From Streptomyces sp. SAJ15 (lineage in GTDB: Bacteria; Actinomycetota; Actinomycetes; Streptomycetales; Streptomycetaceae), in contig NZ_NISY01000003.1 in the NCBI RefSeq assembly GCF_007595705.1, positions 434,001 to 498,000 of the forward strand: 64,000 nt of DNA. The letters run 5' to 3'. How positions within the stretch are numbered: the first letter of the stretch is position 1; every line of letters begins with the position of its first letter. The notes under the pieces are model-generated. The model saw nothing but the letters and a program-made list of their open reading frames with translations. It did no database searches and was not told the origin of the DNA. Positions 33,124 through 42,772 of this stretch are shown in pieces. A program made the position numbers and the translations under genes.

Positions 33124-34646
33124 TGCCCGTCGTGCGCGAGTTCACCCTGCCCGACCTCGGGGAGGGACTCACCGAGGCGTTGATCGTCCGCTGGCTGGTC
33201 GAGGTGGGTGACGTCGTCACCATCGACCAGCTGGTGGTCGAGGTGGAGACGGCCAAGGCGATGGTGGAGGTGCCCTGCCCGTACGGCGGGGTGGTGACCG
33301 CCCGGTTCGGTGAAGAGGGCACCGAACTGCCGGTGGGCGCTCCGCTGCTGACGGTCGCGGTGCCGACGGTCCACGGCGACGGCGCGCCGGCCGAGGGCGG
33401 CGGCGCGGAGGGCCACGGCGCCGAGGGCGGCGCGGGCGGCGCTCGGGAAGGCGGCGACGAGGGCTCGGGCAACGTCCTCGTCGGGTACGGCACGGGGGCG
33501 CCCGCCGCCCGTCGTCGGCGGATCCGGCCGACGGGTCCTGGTCGGGCGCCCGGAGCGGGGTCGCTCCTGTCGGGCGCCCCGGCCACCGGGGCCCGGGATG
33601 GCGCCGCCGCGCACGCCCGCTCCGCGCCCCGCGCGGACGCCGCCTCCGCGGCCCGCTCCGGGAGCGACACCGGCTCCGCGCGGCCGGTGGTCTCCGGCGG
33701 TTCGCCGGCTCCCGCGGCCGTCGGCGTGATGACGCGGCCGCAGAGCGTTCCGGAAGGGCCCATCCCGGTGATCTCGCCGTTGGTCCGGCGCCTGGCGCGC
33801 GAGCACGGGCTGGATCTCCGGGAGGTGCGCGGCAGCGGACCCGAGGGCCTGATCCTGCGGGCCGACGTCGAGCGGGTGGTCCGCGAGGGCCCTGCGGCCG
33901 AGCCGGTCCCGGCGGCCCGGCTCCAGGCGGCCCCCGCGGCGGTCGCGCCGGTGCCGGGCGAGGAGCGGGTGCCGCTGCGCGGTCTGCGCGGCACGGTGGC
34001 CGACAAGCTCTCCCGCAGCCGGAGCGAGATCCCCGACGCCACCTGCTGGGTGGACGCCGACGCGACCGAACTCCTCGCCGCGCGGGCGGCGATGAACGCG
34101 GCCGGCGGTGCCAAGGTGTCCCTGCTCGCGCTCCTGGCCCGGATCTGCACGGCGGCGCTGGCCCGCTACCCCGAGCTGAACGCCACCGTCGACATGGCGG
34201 CCCGGGAGATCGTCCGGCTGCCCTCGGTGCACCTCGGGTTCGCCGCGCAGACCGACCGCGGGCTGGTGGTGCCCGTCATACGGGACGCCCACACCCGGAG
34301 CGCGGAGGACCTCTCGGCGGAGATGGGGCGGCTGACGGAGGCGGCCCGGGAGGGCAGGCTCACCCCCGCGGAGCTGACGGGCGGCACCTTCACGCTCAAC
34401 AACTACGGGGTCTTTGGAGTCGACGGGTCCACGCCGATCATCAACCACCCCGAGGCCGCCATGCTGGGCGTGGGGCGGATCGTGCCCAAGCCGTGGGTGC
34501 ACGAGGGCGAGCTGGCGGTGCGGCAGGTGGTGCAGCTGTCGTTCACCTTCGACCACCGGGTCTGCGACGGAGGGACCGCCGGCGGGTTCCTGCGGTACGT
34601 GGCGGACTGCGTCGAGCGGCCGGTGATGCTGCTGCGGACGCTGTAG
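33123..34646 (+). CDS. bkdC: 2-oxoacid dehydrogenase E2 acyltransferase (copy 1)
   Basis: A 507-residue dihydrolipoamide acyltransferase. One lipoyl domain (PDLGEGLTEALIV with the lipoyl Lys in ETAKAMVEV) is followed by a long Ala/Gly/Pro linker, a peripheral-subunit-binding domain (SPLVRRLAREHGLDLREVRG) and the catalytic domain ending in FDHRVCDGGTAGGF, whose His and Asp are the active residues. No E3 gene is present in the window, so a shared lipoamide dehydrogenase is assumed. Confidence 0.93.
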   Translation: MPVVREFTLPDLGEGLTEALIVRWLVEVGDVVTIDQLVVEVETAKAMVEVPCPYGGVVTARFGEEGTELPVGAPLLTVAVPTVHGDGAPAEGGGAEGHGAEGGAGGAREGGDEGSGNVLVGYGTGAPAARRRRIRPTGPGRAPGAGSLLSGAPATGARDGAAAHARSAPRADAASAARSGSDTGSARPVVSGGSPAPAAVGVMTRPQSVPEGPIPVISPLVRRLAREHGLDLREVRGSGPEGLILRADVERVVREGPAAEPVPAARLQAAPAAVAPVPGEERVPLRGLRGTVADKLSRSRSEIPDATCWVDADATELLAARAAMNAAGGAKVSLLALLARICTAALARYPELNATVDMAAREIVRLPSVHLGFAAQTDRGLVVPVIRDAHTRSAEDLSAEMGRLTEAAREGRLTPAELTGGTFTLNNYGVFGVDGSTPIINHPEAAMLGVGRIVPKPWVHEGELAVRQVVQLSFTFDHRVCDGGTAGGFLRYVADCVERPVMLLRTL

Positions 34647-34677
34647 CGCCGCCGCGCGAAGCGGCCATACTCGTGGG

Positions 34678-35808
34678 GTGAGCGCGGGTGGATATGACGC
34701 GGTAGTGCTGGCCGGAGGCGCGGCGCGGAGGCTGGGCGGGGCCGACAAGCCCGGCCTGAGCGTGGGCGGACGGCCGTTGCTCGACCGGGTGCTGAGCGCC
34801 TGCGCGGACGCCGGGCGCACGGTCGTGGTCGGGCCGCGTCGCACCACCGGCCGGCCCGTGCGCTGGACACGCGAGGCGCCGCCCGGCGGCGGACCGCTGG
34901 CCGCGCTGGCGGCGGGGCTGGCGGAAGTCACCGCCCCGGTCGTCCTGGTCGTCTCCGCGGACCTGCCGTTCCTCACCGCCGCGACGGTACGGGCGCTTCG
35001 CGCCGGGCTCGGCCGCGACGCGGGCGGCGAGGCGGGCGGCGACGGTGTGCTGTCGACCGATGCCTCCGGTCGAGAGCAGCCGCTGGTCGCCGTCTACCGC
35101 GCCGAGGCCCTGCGCCGCGAGCTCGGACTGCTGGCGGCCGAGCACGGCACGCTCTCCGGGCTGCCACTGCGGCTGCTCACCGCGGAGCTGTCGCTCGGCC
35201 GCCTCCACCAGCCCACCGCGTCCTTCGACTGCGACACCTGGGACGACATCGGCGCCGCCCGCGCGCGTATCAGGGAGCATGGGCATGTGCTGGATGAATG
35301 GATCACCGCAGTCAAGGCCGAGCTCGGGGTCGACCTCGATGTCGACACCGCCGCGCTCCTCGACCTCGCCCGGGACGCCGCGCACGGCGTGGCGCGGCCC
35401 GCCGCCCCGCTGACCACCTTCCTGGTCGGCTACGCGGCGGCGCAGCGGGGCGGTGGCCCCGAAGCCCTCGCCGACGCGATGCGGAAGGCCACCGACCTGG
35501 CCGCGCGGTGGGCGGCGGAGGCCACCGAGTCCGCTGCCCCGGCCGGGACGCCCGCCGCCGAGTCCGGCGTCGCCGCAGGGACGTCCGCCGCCGGCGGCAC
35601 GGGCCAGTCCGGTGGCGTAGGCCAGTCCGGTGGCGCGGGCCAGACGGATGGCGCGAGCCAGCCTGGCGGCACGGGCCAGTCCGGTGGCATCGGCCAGCCT
35701 GGTGGCGCGGGCCAGTCGAGTGGCACGGGCCGGTCCGGTGGATCCGGGGAGGCAGGCGGGTCCGGCCGGGCGGGTGGCAGCGCGGCGCCGGGGCAGTCCG
35801 CGGGATGA
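34678..35808 (+). CDS. MobA-like nucleotidyltransferase fused to DUF6457
   Basis: A 376-residue fusion. Residues 8-195 form a MobA/MoCo-guanylyltransferase domain with LAGGAARRLGGADKPGL, PPGGGPLAAL and SADLPF. Residues about 203-275 are a DUF6457 helical domain (LDEWITAVKAELGVD). The remaining 80 residues are Ala-rich and then a GQSGGx hexapeptide repeat. It would attach GMP or CMP to molybdenum cofactor. The gene overlaps moeA by 4 bp, supporting a cofactor role. GTG 34678 lies 6 nt after CATACT, so translation may be leaderless. Confidence 0.85.
   Translation: MSAGGYDAVVLAGGAARRLGGADKPGLSVGGRPLLDRVLSACADAGRTVVVGPRRTTGRPVRWTREAPPGGGPLAALAAGLAEVTAPVVLVVSADLPFLTAATVRALRAGLGRDAGGEAGGDGVLSTDASGREQPLVAVYRAEALRRELGLLAAEHGTLSGLPLRLLTAELSLGRLHQPTASFDCDTWDDIGAARARIREHGHVLDEWITAVKAELGVDLDVDTAALLDLARDAAHGVARPAAPLTTFLVGYAAAQRGGGPEALADAMRKATDLAARWAAEATESAAPAGTPAAESGVAAGTSAAGGTGQSGGVGQSGGAGQTDGASQPGGTGQSGGIGQPGGAGQSSGTGRSGGSGEAGGSGRAGGSAAPGQSAG
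35602..35745 (+). repeat. 18-bp tandem repeat encoding GQSGGx
   Basis: Eight in-frame units of GGCCAGTCCGGTGGCgnn occupy the 3' end of the mobA-like gene. Variation includes GQTDGA, SQPGGT and GRSGGS. Confidence 0.85.
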
Positions 35809-38183
35809 CGGAGCGGGACGTGGATCGCGAGCTCGAACAGGCGCTGGCGCTCGCCAACGAGGGGCGTCGGCCCCGAGCGGAGACCGGCCCCGCGCAGGGC
35901 AAAGGCGAGCCCCGCGCGGCCCAGGGCCACAGCGAGCCCGGGGACTTCGGGGGGACGGGTGCCGCGGCTGCGGCGGGCGGCTCACGTCGCTTCTCGCCGG
36001 CGGCCGAGGACCCGTACGACGACGTTCTCGGGATGTGGAACGGCCCGAGCAGCCGGGAGCCGCAGCCACCGCGGGGCGGGGCGGGCGGGAGGCGGAGCTC
36101 CGGCCGCGACGACGATCCGTACGGCGACGTCCTGGGACTGAGCGACGGCCGCGCTCGCCGCCACGGTGACGATGACCGCGCTCACCGCGATGGTCGCGAT
36201 GAGCGCGACGCCCGTGACAGCCGGGATGCCCGTGACAGCCGGGATGCCCGCGACGCCCGTGACGGTCGGGATGCCCGCGACAGCCGGGACGCGCGCGACG
36301 GGTATGGCCACTCCGCCCGGTCTCGTCACCCCGAAGGCGCCGGGCGCTCCAGCTATGGCGGCTACTCCGGCTACTCCGGCTACTCCAGTAACCCCGGTAG
36401 CTCCAGCCACTCCGGTCGCGAAGGTGGCACGGACGGCCCCGCCGGCAGCACCCGGGGCAGCCGCGACGCCCGGGACAGCCGCGACAGCCGGGACAGCCGT
36501 GACAGCCGCGACGGTCGGAGTGGGCGCCAGGGGGAGCGCCAGGGGGAGCGGCCGGGTGGCCAGGACCCGCGGACCCCTCGCGAGCGCCATGCCACCGGCG
36601 GTTCGACCGGCCCGCACGGCTCCGGCGGTGCGCACAGCCCCAACAGTCCTGGTGGCTCAGGTGGCTCAGGTGGCTCAGGTGGTTCCGGCTGGGCGGGCGA
36701 GCCCGGCCAGCACCCCAAGCCCCGGTCTGGGGCCCTGGCCTGGGCGGCCGCCCGCCGCCTCGCCTTCGACGCGGGCGGCGCCTGGGCCGCCGAGGCCGTC
36801 GGCCACGGGGACCAGCCCGGTGGCGCCGGGATGCCGGCGACCGTGAAGCGCCCCCTGGCGGAGGCCCTCGGACAGGTGCTCGCCGCCCCGCTCACCGCGC
36901 TGACCGACCTGCCCTCCTTCGACACCTCCGCCATGGACGGTTGGGCCCTGGCGGGGCCCGGGCCGTGGCGGCTGCCGGCGCCCGGCAAGGGTGAGCGGAC
37001 GGCGCGGGGCATCCTCGCCGGCGATGGGCGGGCGGCGCCGCTCGCCGACGGGCACGCGGTGCGGATCGCCACCGGGGCCCCGGTGCCGCCCGGGACGACC
37101 GCCGTGCTGCGCACCGAGCACGGTGTCGTGGACGAGAGCGGGGGCGTCGGCAGTTGGCTGCGGGCCCGCCCGGCCCACCCCGTCGTCCCCGGGCAGGACA
37201 TCCGGCCCCGGGGCCAGGAGTGCGTCGAGGGTGACCGGTTGCTGTCCGCCGGGACGCTGATCACGCCCGCCGTGCTCGGTCTCGCCGCGGCGGCCGGCTA
37301 CGACGAGCTGGAGACCGCCCGCAAGCCGTGCGTGGAAGTGCTGGTCGTGGGAGACGAGTTGCTGACCGCCGGGCTGCCGGAGAGCGGCCGGATCCGTGAC
37401 GCGCTGGGTCCGATGCTCGGCCCCTGGCTGGCGGCGCTCGGGGCGGAGGTGTTGGCCACCCGCCATGTCCCCGATGACGCCGAGGCGTTGTACGCGGCGG
37501 TGGTGGAGGCGTCCTCCGCCGACCTCGTCCTCACCACCGGCGGCACCGCCGCAGGCCCGGTCGACCACGTCCATCCGACCCTGCGCAGGCTCGGGGCGGA
37601 GCTGCTGGTCGACGGGGTCGCGGTACGCCCCGGCCACCCCATGCTGCTCGCGCGGTTGCCGCGCGGCGGAGTCGACGGAGGCGAGCCCCAGCGCGCCGGT
37701 CGCAAGCGCCGTACCGCCAAGCGCCCGGCCCCCGAACACCCCCTGCCCCACCAGTATCTGGTCGGGCTGCCCGGCAACCCGCTCGCGGCCGTCGCCGGGC
37801 TGCTGACCCTCGCCGAGCCGCTGCTCCACGGGCTCAGCGCGCGCCCGGCGCCCGGGGCGCCCGGCTCGGCGGCCCCGCTGGCCGCCGCCGTGCCCGGTCA
37901 TGCGCGCGACACCCGCCTCGTCCCCGTCGCCCACCGCGGCGGAGAAGCGGTTCCGCTGCGCTTCAGCGGCCCCGCCATGCTGCGCGGCCTGGCGCTGGCC
38001 GACGGGCTCGCCGCCATCCCGCCCGGCGGGGTGGAGCGCGGGGAGGCGGTCGAGGTCCTGCGCCTGCCGTGGGCCGCCGCGAACCCGGACACCCGGCCCC
38101 CCGGGGCCGCCGACGGCTGGTCGCCCGCGCCACCCGGACTCCGCGGCGGCCGACCCACCACCCCGCCCCGGAGCACCCCGTGA
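35805..38183 (+). CDS. moeA: MoeA-type molybdopterin molybdotransferase, long RD-rich N-terminus
   Basis: A 792-residue protein, about twice the usual MoeA. The enzyme core begins near residue 305-345 (FDTSAMDGWAL, ATGAPVPPGTTAVLRTEHG, VGDELL, TTGGTAAGPVDHV, GLPGNPLAA) and is complete; it inserts molybdenum into MPT-AMP. Ahead of it is an acidic start (MTERDVDRELEQALALANEG), then two DPYxDVLG-like boxes, arrays of RDSRDARD repeats, a GYSGYSGYSS stretch and Ser/Gly linkers. These are predicted disordered. The DNA of this region is made of 9- and 18-bp repeats. ATG 35805 overlaps the mobA stop. Confidence 0.9.
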   Translation: MTERDVDRELEQALALANEGRRPRAETGPAQGKGEPRAAQGHSEPGDFGGTGAAAAAGGSRRFSPAAEDPYDDVLGMWNGPSSREPQPPRGGAGGRRSSGRDDDPYGDVLGLSDGRARRHGDDDRAHRDGRDERDARDSRDARDSRDARDARDGRDARDSRDARDGYGHSARSRHPEGAGRSSYGGYSGYSGYSSNPGSSSHSGREGGTDGPAGSTRGSRDARDSRDSRDSRDSRDGRSGRQGERQGERPGGQDPRTPRERHATGGSTGPHGSGGAHSPNSPGGSGGSGGSGGSGWAGEPGQHPKPRSGALAWAAARRLAFDAGGAWAAEAVGHGDQPGGAGMPATVKRPLAEALGQVLAAPLTALTDLPSFDTSAMDGWALAGPGPWRLPAPGKGERTARGILAGDGRAAPLADGHAVRIATGAPVPPGTTAVLRTEHGVVDESGGVGSWLRARPAHPVVPGQDIRPRGQECVEGDRLLSAGTLITPAVLGLAAAAGYDELETARKPCVEVLVVGDELLTAGLPESGRIRDALGPMLGPWLAALGAEVLATRHVPDDAEALYAAVVEASSADLVLTTGGTAAGPVDHVHPTLRRLGAELLVDGVAVRPGHPMLLARLPRGGVDGGEPQRAGRKRRTAKRPAPEHPLPHQYLVGLPGNPLAAVAGLLTLAEPLLHGLSARPAPGAPGSAAPLAAAVPGHARDTRLVPVAHRGGEAVPLRFSGPAMLRGLALADGLAAIPPGGVERGEAVEVLRLPWAAANPDTRPPGAADGWSPAPPGLRGGRPTTPPRSTP
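36190..36530 (+). repeat. 9- and 18-bp repeats encoding RD/SR dipeptides in moeA
   Basis: Units of GACAGCCGGGATGCCCGT (DSRDAR) at about 36215-36300 and GACAGCCG/GACAGCCGT nonamers (DSR) at about 36474-36512 give two separate RD-rich blocks flanking a Tyr-Ser-Gly block. All repeats keep the reading frame. Confidence 0.8.
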
Positions 38184-39235
38184 AGCTGCCCGCGCACGAC
38201 TCCGCCGCCCGCGAGCCCGAGGACCGCGGACTCCGGGTCCAGCTGCCGCACCTCGTGGTGGGCAGCCCGCTGCGGCAGGTCGGCCGCCGGGTGCTGCTGG
38301 CGCTGCTGGTGCTGGTCGCCACGGTGGCCATCGTCTACGTGGACCGCGAGGGGTACCACGACAACGCCGACGGCAGGGTCGACTTCCTCGACTCGGTCTA
38401 CTACTCCACCGTCACCCTGTCGACGACCGGGTACGGCGACATCGTCCCGCACAGCGACAGCGCGCGGCTGACCAACATCCTGCTGGTCACCCCGCTCCGC
38501 GTGCTCTTCCTGATCATCCTGGTCGGTACCACCCTCGAGGTGCTCACCGAGCGCACCCGCGAGCAGTACCGCCTCAACCGCTGGAGGTCGGCCTTGCGCG
38601 ACCACACCGTCGTCGTCGGCTTCGGCACCAAGGGCCGTTCCGCCGTGCAGACCCTGCGCGCGACCGGCCTGCCGAAGGACCGGGTGGTGGTCGTGGACCC
38701 CAATCCCAAGGTGATCGAGGCGGCCAACTCCGAGGGCTTCGTGGGCGTCGTGGGCGACGCCACCCGCAGCGACGTGCTGCTCCGCGCGGAGGCGCAGCGG
38801 GCCCGGCAGTTCGTCATCGCCACCCAGCGGGACGACACCGCCGTGCTGGTCACGCTCACCGCGCGGCAGCTCAACAAGGGCGCCAACATCGTGGCCGCCG
38901 TCCGGGAGGAGGAGAACGCCCCGCTGCTCCGCCAGTCCGGCGCAGACGCCGTGATCACGAGCGCCAGCGCGGCCGGCCGGCTGCTGGGCATGAGCGTGCA
39001 GAGCCCCAGCGCGGGCGCGGTGATCGAGGACCTGATCCAGCAGGGCACCGGCCTGGACCTGGTGGAGCGCACGGTCGTCAAGGCGGAGGTGGGCAGGTCG
39101 GTCCGGGAGACGGACGACCTGGTGGTCTCCGTGCTGCGCGGCCACCGGCTGCTCGGCTACGACGATCCGGAGGCGAGCCCGCTGCAGGCCACCGACCGCC
39201 TGATCACCATCGTCCGGGCGCGGCCCCCGGAGTAG
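38180..39235 (+). CDS. Potassium channel with RCK/TrkA-N domain
   Basis: A 351-residue two-helix K+ channel subunit. The first helix is LLALLVLVATVAIVYV, then the pore with selectivity filter TTGYGD, then a second helix (VLFLIILVGTTLEVL). A cytoplasmic RCK domain starts at HTVVVGFGTKGRSA with a Rossmann nucleotide site and acidic VVVDPN. A C-terminal TrkA-C-like part follows. GTG 38180 overlaps the moeA stop (GTGA). Coupling to moeA is positional only. Confidence 0.92.
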   Translation: MKLPAHDSAAREPEDRGLRVQLPHLVVGSPLRQVGRRVLLALLVLVATVAIVYVDREGYHDNADGRVDFLDSVYYSTVTLSTTGYGDIVPHSDSARLTNILLVTPLRVLFLIILVGTTLEVLTERTREQYRLNRWRSALRDHTVVVGFGTKGRSAVQTLRATGLPKDRVVVVDPNPKVIEAANSEGFVGVVGDATRSDVLLRAEAQRARQFVIATQRDDTAVLVTLTARQLNKGANIVAAVREEENAPLLRQSGADAVITSASAAGRLLGMSVQSPSAGAVIEDLIQQGTGLDLVERTVVKAEVGRSVRETDDLVVSVLRGHRLLGYDDPEASPLQATDRLITIVRARPPE

Positions 39236-39238
39236 CCT
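39233..39238 (+). promoter_or_regulatory. Leaderless -10 of the quinone oxidoreductase gene
   Basis: TAGCCT begins at the channel stop codon and ends 7 nt before ATG 39246. Confidence 0.45.
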
Positions 39239-39245
39239 CGCGGCC

Positions 39246-40490
<1,245 letters not shown>

Positions 40491-40588
40491 GGGCCGCCCA
40501 CCAACGGACCGCCTGAGGTGCCGTATCCCTCCCCTCATGTGACGCTGAATCCGTCACTCGACGGCGCCAGCACGGGAGGGATACGGCC

Positions 40589-41380
40589 GTGGCTACCGCG
40601 CTTGGTTCACGACTGGCGGTCCCTCTGCTGACCGCGGTATGCGCGCTGAGCGGGCCCGCGGCGCTGGCGCACGAGGACCCCCGGGACCACGCGGGCATAG
40701 CCGTCGACGACGGCCGTGGCGCGAGCGACCGGACGCCCCCCGGGGAGGACCCGGCGACCCCCGAGAACGGTGCGGCGGCGCCCGCGGACGAGGAAGCCGC
40801 GCTCGACGTCTGGCCCGCCCCGGAGCCGGGGTGGGCGCCCCCGGCCGGGAAGGCCGCGACGACGCGCCCCCACGCCCCCGCCGAGACCCAGGCGCCGGGC
40901 GGCGTACCTCCGGCGGCCGGCGCCGCCCCACAGGACCCGGCACCCGCACCCGCTCCCACACCCGCACCCGCACCCGGCCCGGCTTCCCCTTCCGGCCTGG
41001 TTTCCGCTTCCGCCGGCGCCTCCCCCGCCGCCACCGCCGCGGCGCCCCCCTCGACCACGGTTCCGCCGACGCCCGGCCCCAGCGAGCGGCCCCCGCTCGT
41101 CACCCGCGACGCGCAGCGGCCCCGCCCCCGGCAGCCCGGACAGCTGATCGTGCCGGCCTGGACCTCGCCGGCCCCGACCTCGTATCCGGCCCCGCCGCCG
41201 TATGTCTCCGGGACCGGCGGGACCGCGGAGCCGCCGGACGGAGCGGCGACCGGGTGGGACGGCAGGGCACAGCAGGCGGTGCACTCGGGGCGGGTGACGC
41301 GGGTGCTGCCGCTGGGGACCGGACTGGCCCTCACCGGCCTCGGCCTGGCCTTTCTGGGCCTCCGCCTCCGGCGTTCCTGA
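40589..41380 (+). CDS. Secreted proline-rich protein with C-terminal membrane anchor
   Basis: A 263-residue protein with a signal peptide (SRLAVPLLTAVCALSGPAALA, cleavage after ALA near residue 27), a long Ala/Pro-rich extracellular stretch (PAPAPAPTPAPAPGP) and a C-terminal LPLGTG motif, hydrophobic segment (LALTGLGLAFLGL) and RLRRS tail. The tail looks like a cell-wall sorting signal, but LPLGTG is not the canonical LPxTG or LAxTG, so it may be a plain membrane anchor. GTG 40589 has GGGAGGG upstream. No family is recognised. Confidence 0.75.
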   Translation: MATALGSRLAVPLLTAVCALSGPAALAHEDPRDHAGIAVDDGRGASDRTPPGEDPATPENGAAAPADEEAALDVWPAPEPGWAPPAGKAATTRPHAPAETQAPGGVPPAAGAAPQDPAPAPAPTPAPAPGPASPSGLVSASAGASPAATAAAPPSTTVPPTPGPSERPPLVTRDAQRPRPRQPGQLIVPAWTSPAPTSYPAPPPYVSGTGGTAEPPDGAATGWDGRAQQAVHSGRVTRVLPLGTGLALTGLGLAFLGLRLRRS

Positions 41381-41438
41381 ATGCCTCACCTCTCCTCCCC
41401 GCCCGTCCCCCCGATATTCCGTTCATCCTCCGAGCGGC

Positions 41439-41456
41439 TATACATACGCGATATGT
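41439..41456 (+). promoter_or_regulatory. Promoter/operator of the padR gene
   Basis: TATACAT forms a -10 a few nt before ATG 41453, suggesting a leaderless message. ACAT (41442-41445) and ATGT (41453-41456) make an inverted repeat around a 7-bp centre, resembling PadR sites. The second arm includes the start codon, which would allow autorepression. Confidence 0.4.
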
Positions 41457-41995
41457 CGATTCGCCACGGACTGTTGGCCCTCCTCGCAAGCGGCACCCGG
41501 TACGGCGCCCAACTGCGGACCGAGTTCCAGGCGCGGACCGCGACGACCTGGCCGCTGAACGTCGGTCAGGTCTACACGACGCTGGGCCGTCTGGAGCGCG
41601 ACGGCCTGGTCGTCCAGGAGGGGGTGGACGCCGCGGGGCGCGTGCTCTACGCCATCACCGACGCCGGCCGGGCGGAGCTGCGCGACTGGTACGAGTCCCC
41701 GGTCGACCGCGCCCACCCGCCGCGTGACGAACTCGCCATCAAACTGGCCATGGCCGTCGCGGCGCCGGAGGTGGACGTCCGCGCGGTCCTCGAGGAGCAG
41801 CGTCGCCACACCGCGCGAGCCCTGCGGGACTACGCGCGGCTACGGACCGACGCGGCGCGGCCCGCCACGCGCGACGGGATCGCCCGGCTGCTGGTCCTCG
41901 ACCGGCTCATCGCCCAGGCCGAGGCGGAGGCCCGCTGGCTGGACGGGTGCGAGGCCCGGTTGACCGGCTCTTTCGCCGCTCTGGAGTGTCCGTAG
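41453..41995 (+). CDS. PadR-family transcriptional regulator
   Basis: A 180-residue PadR regulator. The winged helix starts MSIRHGLLALLASG and includes LNVGQVYTTLGRLERDGLV and YAITDAGRAELRDW. The C-terminal helical dimerisation domain (VDVRAVLEEQRRHTARAL) places it in the PadR-s2/AphA-like subgroup. ATG 41453 is preferred; ATG 41381 would add 24 residues unlike the family. No transporter gene is adjacent, so the target is unknown beyond itself. Confidence 0.88.
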   Translation: MSIRHGLLALLASGTRYGAQLRTEFQARTATTWPLNVGQVYTTLGRLERDGLVVQEGVDAAGRVLYAITDAGRAELRDWYESPVDRAHPPRDELAIKLAMAVAAPEVDVRAVLEEQRRHTARALRDYARLRTDAARPATRDGIARLLVLDRLIAQAEAEARWLDGCEARLTGSFAALECP

Positions 41996-42067
41996 CCTCC
42001 GGGGAGGTGGATCAGCCCCCGATGGGGGCACCATCTCGGTGATAGACGGGTGCGAGAGAATGGGCAC

Positions 42068-42631
42068 ATGAACCAGCCGATGAACGAACGGTCGCAGGAG
42101 AGCCCGCACGTCCTGGTCGTCGGCCCGGACGGCATGGCCCTCGGCGGCGCCGCCCCTGGCGACGGCAGCAATGACGACGAGTCGCGCGAGGTTCCCGTGA
42201 CGGACATGGTCGAACAGCCGGCGAAGGTCATGCGCATCGGCAGCATGATCAAGCAGCTTCTGGAGGAGGTCAGGGCGGCGCCTCTCGACGAGGCCAGCCG
42301 GGTGCGGCTGAAGGAGATCCACTCCAGCTCGGTGAAGGAGCTGGAGGACGGCCTGGCCCCGGAGCTGATCGAGGAGCTGGAGCGCCTCTCGCTGCCCTTC
42401 ACGGACGAGGCGATCCCGACCGAGGCCGAGCTGCGGATCGCCCAGGCGCAGCTGGTCGGCTGGTTGGAGGGGCTGTTCCACGGCATTCAGACGGCGCTCT
42501 TCGCGCAGCAGATGGCCGCCCGCGCGCAGCTTGAGCAGATGCGCCGCGCGCTGCCGCCGGGCGTGCTCGGCGGAGACGACTCCGACGGGGGTCAGCATCG
42601 CGGCGGTGAGCGCTCCGGCCCCTACCTCTGA
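42068..42631 (+). CDS. bpa: Bacterial proteasome activator Bpa
   Basis: A 187-residue Bpa/PafE protein, which forms an ATP-independent ring on the 20S proteasome and admits unfolded proteins. The helical core runs from VMRIGSMIKQLLEEVR through LKEIHSSSVKELEDGLAPEL to QLVGWLEGLFHGIQTALFAQ. The C-terminus ends GPYL; the GxYL tail docks into the alpha-ring (GQYL in Mycobacterium). The N-terminal 60 residues are disordered. ATG 42068 is preferred over GTG 42050. It stands alone, with a terminator downstream. Confidence 0.93.
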   Translation: MNQPMNERSQESPHVLVVGPDGMALGGAAPGDGSNDDESREVPVTDMVEQPAKVMRIGSMIKQLLEEVRAAPLDEASRVRLKEIHSSSVKELEDGLAPELIEELERLSLPFTDEAIPTEAELRIAQAQLVGWLEGLFHGIQTALFAQQMAARAQLEQMRRALPPGVLGGDDSDGGQHRGGERSGPYL

Positions 42632-42720
42632 TCTTCGGGTCTTCCCCGTATCTCTGATCTTCGGATCTTCGACGTCCCCGTGCGACACGCGGTCGCCGTG
42701 AGTGCGACCCGACCGCCGTC

Positions 42721-42751
42721 CGCCCCCCGCGGCTCTCGCCGCGCGGGGGCG
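42721..42751. terminator. Terminator between bpa and the minus-strand kinase
   Basis: A GC-rich hairpin of about 13 paired bases (CGCCCCCCGCGGC and GCCGCGCGGGGGCG with one bulge) around TCTC, between convergent genes. Confidence 0.7.
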
Positions 42752-42772
42752 TCGCGTTGTCGCGCGTGCGGG

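Noticed and set aside
35982..36635. Collagen-like GVAGVTGVAGIP frame on the minus strand
   Set aside because: It arises from the 9/18-bp repeats that encode the RD-rich part of moeA; no start context or neighbours support it.
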